A stretch of 64,000 bases of DNA. Source: Pollenia angustigena. Its lineage: Eukaryota > Arthropoda > Insecta > Diptera > Polleniidae. The translations under genes and the position numbers were made by a program. The stretch spans positions 219,522,208-219,586,207 of the forward strand of contig OV884058.1 of NCBI GenBank assembly GCA_930367215.1. The letters run 5' to 3'. The notes beneath the pieces are model-generated. The model saw nothing but the letters and a program-made list of their open reading frames with translations. It did no database searches and was not told where the DNA came from. Positions 56,098 to 64,000 of this stretch are shown here, one piece after another. Position 1 is the stretch's first letter. Each line of letters starts with the position of its first letter.

Positions 56098-56285
56098 AAA
56101 GAATTAATTTTATTTCCACTTTTGTTAAAAAAAAAAACGGGCAGTTCTAGTTTGGATTACACTGCCTCGTGCAGCCGTTATCCATTTGAGCACTGCTTTA
56201 TTAATTTCCCTATATATACAGGTTTGAAGCCTGTTCCGTTTAGGGATAAATTGCTTGGATTCTACATTTTTTGGTTAAATTTTGC

Positions 56286-56335
56286 TTTAGCCGACCGTAA
56301 ATGTAATGTAATGCAACGTTACGTACCGTTACTTA
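56286..56335. repeat. Solo terminus of the TTAA foldback family
   Basis: tagccgaccgtaaatgtaat matches the left terminus of the element at 43260. No partner end nearby. Confidence 0.6.
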
Positions 56336-56360
56336 CTGTTTTTTCTTTAACTGGTAATAA

Positions 56361-56810
56361 AGGCCAGTTTACACGGTAATACAATGTATTACGACTTTGT
56401 AGAATCAAAATAATATGAAATTCTCTCCGTGTTTAAAAGAAAAAAATAAAAGTCTGATGAGAGTATACTTTATGTTTACACGGATGGTATAAGTAAAATC
56501 AAAAATAATAACAAAAAAGCAGATGGTTGCAGTTTTACAATTTTTACAAAAACAACATGAAAATTTCCTGAGTTGTTTTTGTAATTGTATAAAAATGCTA
56601 CTACCTTCAATATACTCCGTTAAAATGCACCTCTGGTGTGATGAAAATACATAAGTTTCTAAAATGGTTTAGAAAAAAACCATTTACCGACCGCTTGTCA
56701 GATTTTGTATTCGTATTCTCTCTTACTCAATGCATTTTGCTTTTACATGATAAGATTTCTCTCATTCTACATTATGTCGTAATACAATGTATTACCGTGT
56801 AAACTGGCCT
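56361..56810. mobile_element. PIF/Harbinger-like MITE, 450 bp, perfect 35-bp ends, TAA duplication
   Basis: The left end begins aggccagtttacacggtaat; the complementary right end finishes attaccgtgtaaactggcct, with perfect pairing continuing through acaatgtattacga. TAA at 56358-56360 and 56811-56813. The perfect ends suggest recent activity. No ORF. Confidence 0.85.
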
Positions 56811-57339
56811 TAATTAATATCTCACAATTTTTATTCTTTTAAGCAAAAAATTACATTGCACAATTCAATTTGAAAAATTTTTAAGGTGTGTGCTCGCATT
56901 TCTCGGTCAAGTAGTAATTGGCACATTAATGGTTTAAGGCATTATTTATTACTGGGCTAGTTCTAAGCCGATTTTGGGTTTTTACACCTTTTTGAAAACA
57001 TAAATTTATCTATATTTTGATAAATTTATCATTAGATTAGCTTCAAACTTTTCAGATACATATTTTTATATAAAAAACTTTTTTAGCCCAGTGTGCATCG
57101 ATGTTAAGTGATGTTGCAAAAATGCCCACCATAATATTTATGTGTGCATGGAACTTAGTTGTCTTTTATGGAAAAATTAAACTCTCCAAAATATTTTCTC
57201 CAAAAAATCCTAATTTTTTTAAATATCGCTAATGCAAAAAACCCAGAATAAAAATGTTTGTCATTTTTAGCAACAAGAAAACCCCCAATTCGGTGTCAAC
57301 TCGCATCCCCGGTTTTTCAGATTTTTTTTCTGATGTTGT

Positions 57340-57830
57340 CTTCTGATAACTAAGATGCTTGTACCTAATTTGCAATCTTAGGCTTTTGCCGTACTCCAGA
57401 TGTACAGAAATCAATAATATCTTTGTATGGGAAGTGCCAGACACACCTACTTAAATAATCCCACCCACATTTTCTCGAATGTTGTGAATTGATAACCTAA
57501 TTTGAAAAATTTGTTTCTTGCCGTTTTCTAGCTATACAAAAAAAAGCATGGGATTTTGGGCATATCTCATATCTCAGCCATTCGTAGACCAAACAGGGTA
57601 AATTTCAAAAGAAAACAATTACGCACTATAAGTGATGCAGTTATATAACAACCTGGTCCCAATCATATCTGAGATCTTCGGAAAACCTATACAACGGACA
57701 TCGTTAAATAATCTTCGCTCATAATAAGACCCATAATATTTATACATACATACTTTATATAGTCAAAGATCAAAGTTATACAAATTACACAAGGAATGAC
57801 AAACTTATATATGTACATTTTCTAAAAGTA
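57340..57830. repeat. Degenerate mini-me-like copy
   Basis: The words catatctcagccattcgtag, gagatcttcggaaaacctat and acaacggacatcgttaaata, then gaatgacaaacttatatat, follow the order of the 14687 copy. The (GTCY) tract is almost lost. Both ends are unclear. Confidence 0.5.
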
Positions 57831-57849
57831 TTTGACATTTTTTTTATAC

Positions 57850-60590
57850 CTTAGAAAGGTCTTTTTCCCATTTTTGCCTTTAAAAATATCAAATTAATAA
57901 AAACAATGTTAATATCGTTTGATAATTTGTATTATTTGTTGTAATATCTATTTGTAAAGATAAGATCTCATTTGTAAATGTATAGTTAGTTATTAAAATT
58001 GTAAATAAAGGATGAATATACATACATAAATAAAAAAAAAAGCTGGTTACGTTTTTACACTAAAACTGCTGAATTAAATATTAGCAGTTTCTAGCGGTTT
58101 TTAACAAACGATTTAAAGGAAAGAGTTTAAAAATAGTTGGCAACAGTGGTTTTGACATATTTTCAGTCGTAAATTTGACATCCGAGTGACAGTTCGTGTT
58201 TTGCTGAACAATTTTTTTCTGGAGAAATGATTGAAAAAAAATATAATATTCCGCAAAAAAATTTTAAATCGAATAAATATTAAAAAAAACAGTAAATAAA
58301 CAAAACAAGTTCAATATATAGAATTTACAATGAATATTTAAAAAGAATAAAAAAATTTAAGTAGTTTTAGAATAAAATTTCCCCAAGAAAAAAGCAATGA
58401 AAAAAAATTACCAACCAGCAAAAAAAGAACAGGCATAACAGAATTTTTTGGGGCCAAATAGACGAAAAAAAATTTAAAAAGAAATTGAAACGACATAATA
58501 AAAGAAGAGTACGGAAATTAACATGAATAAAAAAAATCACAATTATTAAATCATTAAGCAAAACGGGAGCTAAAAATTATTTATCAAGTACAATTTAGTT
58601 AAAGAAATTTTTAATAACTGGAAATTTTTTTATAAATTAAAGAAAAAATATACCTATATGAATATTTTTCTAAAGGCAGATTATGAACCCAGTGAGTAGC
58701 GTGAGTGGGGATGTAAGAGTTAATATAAAAAGTGTTTGAAGATGTGTGCATGTGTGTATTCAAATGTGCAAGTTAAGGAATGTTGTGTGTGCATAATAAT
58801 AAATACACAACACCAGAGAAATGCAATTAAATGAGAAGAAGAAGCACACGGCGCAGCAGCAATTCCAACAACAATATAAAAATCAAAACGGAAAAATAAA
58901 GTACAGAAAAATAAGAATATAAATTGCGAATAAAATTTTACACATAACAGCCTAGCCATTAAAAATATAGAGTTTTTTAATAAGTATAAAGTGAAATAAA
59001 ACGTAAAAGAATTTAATGTTACTAAAAAAATACCTAATTCTAAAAAATTGTATTACATATTTAAAAAAAAGAAACTAAATTGCCGACCGACAGACAATTC
59101 AGAATTTTATATCATAAATGAAGCAACAAAAGCAAAATAAAAAGAGGTCACAGGAGCACTGTTCGTGCTGCGCTGGCACACAAGAAAATTCAATATGCAG
59201 AGATTTTTTCAACAGTCGGTTACATGGGGCTGTCGTTTTATAAAACGAAAATAAAAACAAAATTGATAATAAACCAGTGTTGTCAATGCAGTGAAGGGGT
59301 TTTGTTTGAAGCAGTGGTTTTTCTTATGTCTGGGATCACACTATGAAAGTTTTCTTTCTGAAAGTCTTAGTTTGTGGGTGAGTGTGAACCCAGACTATGC
59401 AAATATTATTATTCGAAATTGTAATTTAAATAAACAAATAATTAGTTTACTTTAGTGTTGCCAAAATTTGTTTAATACTTATACAATAAAACACTCGATT
59501 TTCCCTACTTTTATGCCATACAAGTTTTACCATCTAGATTAAATAATCTAGTTAGTCCATCGTTGAACAAATTACAATTTTTCAAACTTCATTAAAAAAT
59601 TTGGGGATGAAACTAACATTAGTTTCAATTATTAAATATTTTTTATCATGAATTTACACCTTTTAATAAATATGTATAAATATAAGATCGGCATACATAC
59701 GTACATATATCATATACATATATGCCTCCCTAAACTTAAGAATACAAATCAAAAAAATCGCAATCATTTCTCCCAAGCTGATTTGATCGCCAATTGCATT
59801 GCATGTTCATCAAAATTTTTATATGTTTTAATTTTCTTACGGATAGATCGATTTTGATCAAATACACATCAATAGCAGAGACTGTATTAACCATATTTTC
59901 TAACGGACAGATCGGTTTTGTTCAAATACATATCAATAGCAGAGATTACCTTAGGCTTAAGAGAAATTCAAAACCATTCCACATCCAAAGAAAAGATCTT
60001 TTAAAAAAGTTGAAAGTATAGGATATCTTTTATTTCTAGTTAAGGAGATTTCGTCTTTGAAAAAAAACAATTTTTATATAAATTTTAACTTGTATTATCT
60101 CCAAACTTGTTTTATATGTCCTAAATTTTTCAGAAATATAACCACAATTAAATAACCTTTTGATTTATTTTTGCAAAAATAAATTTCTTAATAAAAAAAA
60201 ACTAAGGGGCTTATTCGTAAAAAATATTTCAAGTTAATAGGAGGTTTTAAAAACGAATTCATCCAGGCCTTTACTAAAAATCACTTGATTTCAGACCACG
60301 TGTACCTTTTAAAATCATAGGTGTATTTTGTGGTGTTCCCCAAAAATGTTGTGATTTTTTAAACACAACAAAATCACACGTGTGATTTTTAAAGCACTAT
60401 ATTTGAAATCATGTATATGAGAAGTTCGGTTTGTGCTTTGTTGTGATACAGACGTGTATTTTTAGCCCCGCATACGATTTGAACTATTAATTAATCACAT
60501 TTGATTTTGTAATACATAAATATAAGCAGCGAATGGACGCTTAAAAAAAAATAATATATTTTGTTATTTAAATTACTTAACATAATAGTG
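57850..60590. other. No gene; AT-rich with minor repeats
   Basis: It contains a tiny MITE (59328-59395) and two tandem copies of a roughly 62-bp word (gatcgattttgatcaaatac at about 59846 and a variant at about 59910). The frames of 64, 79, 69 and 75 residues lack domains. The last 200 bp may include the 5' UTR of the LINE at 60795, but its start is not visible. Confidence 0.4.
59328..59395. mobile_element. 68-bp miniature hairpin element
   Basis: The ends gtctgggatcacac and gtgtgaacccagac are complementary with one mismatch, and TAT flanks both sides (59325-59327 and 59396-59398). It has the same GTTCACAC-type terminus as the TAA-flanked MITEs. Confidence 0.55.
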
Positions 60591-60794
60591 AACAATTTAA
60601 AACGATAAAATTAAACAAAATAAAACAGTAAAAATATATATGTATGTATGTACGTATGAATGTTCATACATGTGTATACATATTCTGAACAAAACATTTA
60701 AATTCTGGTTTTTTCTTTTGTTGTTGTAAAATACAATAAATAATAAAAATATTAAAGCAAAGCAAAACGGTGAAAAACAAAAACAACTCTTTGC

Positions 60795-62312
60795 ATGAGT
60801 ACAAACAGTGAAACAACACTAAGACAAAATGAAAGAAACGTTTACGTTTTAGTTAATGCGAATGAAAATAATGAAGAAATAAATAAAACAAAACAAAACA
60901 ATATTAACTACCTAACGGCTAAGCCAATTACTCGAACACGTTCCCTCTCACCCTCGGTATTTACACAAACGGTGGATAGTGACTCATTAAAAAAACTACA
61001 ACAAGATTTGGTGACAAGTGTTGCCAGGCCAGCAAGTATTGCCGTGACGTCAAAAACAAATTTAGTGGGAAATGATACCATGAACTCAAACACAAATGCA
61101 ATGGAAAACCCCCCTGTAAAAAGTTGTCAAAAGCCTACAGTACAAGTTGGTATGGACAGGTACATAACAGTGCTTAAACGGGGACACAGCCCTACCTCTG
61201 CAGCAGTTGCTTCGGCCTCAAAAGTACCATCTTTTGATAAAATAAATACTCAAAATCGTTTTGCAATTCTGGAGGATGAATCCTCTGAAGCACCAAACGT
61301 CATTAAACCATCCAAGCCTCCCCCGATATATCTAAGGGAGCAAAATTCAAATGAGCTCATAAAGAGTTTGATATCGTTGATAGGTGAAAATTCGTTTTAC
61401 GTAGCGGCTATAAAGCGTGGAAGTATAAACGAGACAAAAATACAAGTCAATAATGAGAATGATTTTCGCAAAATAGTAAACAACTTCGAAACGCTTAAAA
61501 AAAACTTTTATACCTACCAACTGAAAAGCAGTAAAGGTCTACAGGTAGTGATTAAGGGTATTGACTCATGTGTGGACCCAGAAGAGGTTAAAACATTCCT
61601 AGAAGAAAAAGGCTTCAAGGTAAAACATGTAGTAAATATTAAAAATAGAGAAAAAATTCCCCAACCACTTTTTCGAGTGGAGTTTGAACCCGGCGACGTA
61701 AAACTTAAAAAAAACGAAATACATCCTATTTACAATTTAAAATATATTCTCTACAGAAGAATAACTATAGAAGAGCCACACAAAAAAAATGGACCTGTTC
61801 AGTGCTTAAACTGCCAAGAATTTGGCCATACCAAGGCATACTGCTACTTACCCCCTGTCTGCGTAGTATGTGGTGAACTACACGGTACCGTTTCTTGCGA
61901 TAAGTCTAAAACCGACCCCAACGTAAAAAAATGTAGCAACTGTGGCGGTAATCACACTGCCAATTATAGAGGATGCCCAGTATATAATATTGTCAAGCAG
62001 ACGGTTGGACCGAAAACAAATACCCCTCAAATGCAGGTTGCAAATCAGGTAAACACAAATGCAATTCAAGCCCCCCAGCCTAGTAATAACAGAACCTCTT
62101 ACGCTAACGTCCTAAAATCAAACCATCAGCCAATGCAAGGTGCCTCGCCAAGTAATGATGAAACTCCGGTTTCTAATTTAAGTCGTTTAGAAATAACCAT
62201 GGAAACATTAGTTCAAACAGTAAATAATTTTACGAACACAATGGGTAATATGATGCAGGAAATGCTTAGAATGCAATCGATGTTATTGCAAGCTGTACTT
62301 AACAAACCATGA
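60795..62312 (+). CDS. Jockey-type LINE ORF1 (Gag-like nucleic-acid binding protein)
   Basis: 505 residues. The N-terminal half is Asn/Thr/Ser-rich and of low complexity. The middle (about 195-330) resembles the pre-zinc-finger domain of Jockey/TART/HeT-A Gag proteins (EEVKTFLEEKGFKVKHVVNI, then NREKIPQPLFRVEF). Three CCHC-type knuckles follow: C337-C340-H345-C350, C356-C359-H363-C368 and C380-C383-H387-C394. The C-terminus has a short Met-rich helix (LETLVQTVNNFTNTMG region). Such proteins coat the LINE RNA and, in Drosophila relatives, enter the nucleus. The start is the first ATG in an open frame. The stop codon overlaps the ORF2 start. Intact over its full length. Confidence 0.9.
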   Translation: MSTNSETTLRQNERNVYVLVNANENNEEINKTKQNNINYLTAKPITRTRSLSPSVFTQTVDSDSLKKLQQDLVTSVARPASIAVTSKTNLVGNDTMNSNTNAMENPPVKSCQKPTVQVGMDRYITVLKRGHSPTSAAVASASKVPSFDKINTQNRFAILEDESSEAPNVIKPSKPPPIYLREQNSNELIKSLISLIGENSFYVAAIKRGSINETKIQVNNENDFRKIVNNFETLKKNFYTYQLKSSKGLQVVIKGIDSCVDPEEVKTFLEEKGFKVKHVVNIKNREKIPQPLFRVEFEPGDVKLKKNEIHPIYNLKYILYRRITIEEPHKKNGPVQCLNCQEFGHTKAYCYLPPVCVVCGELHGTVSCDKSKTDPNVKKCSNCGGNHTANYRGCPVYNIVKQTVGPKTNTPQMQVANQVNTNAIQAPQPSNNRTSYANVLKSNHQPMQGASPSNDETPVSNLSRLEITMETLVQTVNNFTNTMGNMMQEMLRMQSMLLQAVLNKP

Positions 62313-64000
62313 ACTGTTTAAAAATTTGTTTTTGGAACGCAAACGGCATCCGCCAACATAAAAATGAATTAGAATACTTTCTTAAAAATAAACAAATTGA
62401 TGTCATGATGATTTCTGAAACTCATTTGACCTCAAGAAATACGTTTAAAATCAATGGTTATATACTATATGATACCAAGGACCCTCGAGATAGAGCTTGT
62501 GGAGGTTCTGCCATCTTAATAAAAACTCGAGTCAAACACTACATTATGTGTGATCACCGTGAAGACTATCTGCAAGCAACGACTATTTGTGTTGAGGAGC
62601 TAAATCGAAACATAATAATTTCTTCTTTATACTCTCCACCTAGATTTTCCATATCAGAAGGCCAATATTATAAATATTTTAAATCATTAGGACCCTGTTT
62701 TCTGGCCGCTGGCGATTATAACGCTAAACATACCTTCTGGGGGTCACGACTTATAACACCAAAAGGTCGTGTTTTGTTTAACACAATCTCTAAAATGGGT
62801 TTAAATGTGGTCGCGAGCGGGCAACCAACATATTGGCCTACTGATCAGCAAAAAATTCCAGATGTTATCGACTTTGGCGTGGTTAAAAACATCCCCACAG
62901 AAACGATTCATGTTGAAGCTTCCTTAGAATTATCATCCGACCACACACCTACAATTGTTACTATATCGAACCCAAATAGAATTGTATTTCCGTCAGGTTA
63001 CTTAGCGACGCCAGCCACACAAATAAATTGGTTAAAATATAAAAAATTTCTCAGTGCCCATTGCACAGAAAATATTCCGCTTAGTACACCGGAGAATGTG
63101 GATCTCTCTCTTGTTAACTTTGACAGTTATCTTAAACTAGCTGTTCAACACTCCAGCGTTACCCCCAAAAAAATTAAAAATAATAAAATATGTTCTTCAG
63201 ATGTCGAGCGGCTCTTGACTGAAAAAAGGAGAGTTCGAAGAGAGTGGCAACTTTACAGATCCCCGCAACTTAAGATTTTATTAAAAGAATGCACAAAAAG
63301 GCTAAGAAAGTTGCTACAGAATCAGAAAACGGCTTCTCTAGAAAAATATCTTAAGGAACTTGATGCAACTCCACAATCTGACTACTCATTATGGCGTGCA
63401 GCTAGAAATCTAAAAAGGCCAGTTATATCTAAGCCACCATTAAGAAACTTGAATGGTAGTTGGGCAAGAAATGATAATGAAAAAGGAAACCTGTTTGTAA
63501 ATCATTTGAAAAACGTATTTACACCAAATATATCTCACAATATTGCGGTCGAGTTACCACCTGTTGATGCTAGAGCAGCTTTTCCCCTCAGATTTGAGAT
63601 AAGAGAAATCGAAAAGGCTATTTGTGACTTAAACACTAAGAAGGCACCTGGTATTGATAAAATCAGTAATAAAATGCTTTTGGAGCTACCTCGCATAGCA
63701 AAGAAAATTATTCTTTTTATTTTTAATGCTATTTTACGCCTTGAATACTATCCTGAAAAATGGAAGGTTTCCTTAGTTACCATGATACCAAAGCCAGGTA
63801 AAGATCATACAAAAGTTGAGTCTTATAGACCTATTAGCTTATTATCAAATATGTCAAAGCTGTTTGAGAAATTATTAGTTTCAAAATTAACACCAATTTT
63901 AAGTGAAAATAGATGTATTCCAAACCATCAGTTCGGATTTAGAAGAAAACACAGCACAATCGAGCAGACTCATCGAATAGTAAATGTCATAAGAAAAGCA
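62309..64000 (+). CDS. Jockey-type LINE ORF2: endonuclease-reverse transcriptase, runs off the window
   Basis: 564 codons, open to the last base, no stop. The N-terminal apurinic-type endonuclease has N10 in FWNANGIRQ, E37 in ISETHL, D136 and N138 in AAGDYNAKHTFWGS, and D211-H212 in SSDHTP, the expected catalytic set. The linker is Lys/Arg-rich. RT begins near residue 445 with KAPGIDKISN, then VTMIPKPGKDH, SYRPISLLSN and HQFGFRRKHSTIEQTH; the catalytic YADD lies beyond the edge. The start ATG overlaps the ORF1 stop (ATGA), in the -1 frame relative to ORF1, consistent with stop-reinitiation. It makes the nick and copies its own RNA at the target. It appears intact so far. Confidence 0.9.
   Translation, partial: MNCLKICFWNANGIRQHKNELEYFLKNKQIDVMMISETHLTSRNTFKINGYILYDTKDPRDRACGGSAILIKTRVKHYIMCDHREDYLQATTICVEELNRNIIISSLYSPPRFSISEGQYYKYFKSLGPCFLAAGDYNAKHTFWGSRLITPKGRVLFNTISKMGLNVVASGQPTYWPTDQQKIPDVIDFGVVKNIPTETIHVEASLELSSDHTPTIVTISNPNRIVFPSGYLATPATQINWLKYKKFLSAHCTENIPLSTPENVDLSLVNFDSYLKLAVQHSSVTPKKIKNNKICSSDVERLLTEKRRVRREWQLYRSPQLKILLKECTKRLRKLLQNQKTASLEKYLKELDATPQSDYSLWRAARNLKRPVISKPPLRNLNGSWARNDNEKGNLFVNHLKNVFTPNISHNIAVELPPVDARAAFPLRFEIREIEKAICDLNTKKAPGIDKISNKMLLELPRIAKKIILFIFNAILRLEYYPEKWKVSLVTMIPKPGKDHTKVESYRPISLLSNMSKLFEKLLVSKLTPILSENRCIPNHQFGFRRKHSTIEQTHRIVNVIRKA

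Noticed and set aside
56450..56510. CTGATGAG word as another hammerhead
   Set aside because: No GAAA core or pairing helices follow at the right distance.

Overview
The window is AT-rich, repeat-dense eukaryotic DNA, most likely from a higher (calyptrate-type) fly. The reasons are: many copies of dispersed elements carrying a (GTCY)n tract next to a (TA)n tract, the layout described for dipteran mini-me elements; many short inverted-repeat transposons; Jockey- and CR1/L2-like LINEs; IS630-Tc1-mariner, hAT and piggyBac-like remnants; and a Ty3/gypsy-type LTR element. Only one segment looks like a host gene: a single exon on the minus strand (about 20581-20957) with both a splice acceptor and a splice donor. 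If it is real, most of the window is intron of that gene.

Layout. 1-5450: degenerate repeats, a 1.36 kb foldback (2381-3740) and a mini-me-like copy. 6180-7620: two hAT-type nonautonomous elements with 8-bp target duplications, the second packed with TATCGATA. 9350-11070: MITEs. 11815-13980: a 5'-truncated minus-strand LINE, split at its catalytic motif by a MITE. 16356-18800: a dead mariner-superfamily transposase split by a hAT element (exact 8-bp TSD) and by a poly(A) retroposed scrap (12-bp TSD). 19760-20090: a long hairpin. 21088-21790: the first copy of a terminal-repeat element carrying a hammerhead ribozyme. 22679-26505: a foldback, then an AT-rich minisatellite split by a mini-me-like element. 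26600-32530: MITEs and mini-me-like copies. 33180-34445: a mini-me-like copy with five exact 153-bp repeats. 36403-39501: a 3.1 kb DNA transposon with a decayed DDE-type transposase. 39925-42815: more MITEs. 43154-48850: a three-level nest (MITE, then a TTAA-flanked foldback, then an LTR retrotransposon). 48921-49683: the second hammerhead element. 50885-52415: a 116-bp satellite with higher-order organisation. 55044-56810: nested and single MITEs. 60795-64000: an open Jockey-type LINE running off the right edge.

The most interesting system is the pair of elements at 21088-21790 (minus) and 48921-49683 (plus). Both have the order repeat-internal-repeat with a 5'-truncated first repeat. Both carry a 61-nt segment that folds by eye as a type I hammerhead ribozyme: CTGAGGA and GAAA core, cleavage triplet GTC, paired helices I and II, and a minimal helix III that is self-complementary in one copy. 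One copy also has a 36-nt inverted tail. Terminal direct repeats, an inverted tail, 5' truncation and an 11-12 bp target duplication together resemble Penelope-like elements and animal retrozymes. No reverse transcriptase is present, so the elements would have to be mobilised in trans.

Most coding sequences here belong to mobile elements and most are broken. The clear exception is the right-edge LINE, whose ORF1 stop and ORF2 start overlap as ATGA. Family assignments are by eye from motifs; no search was run.
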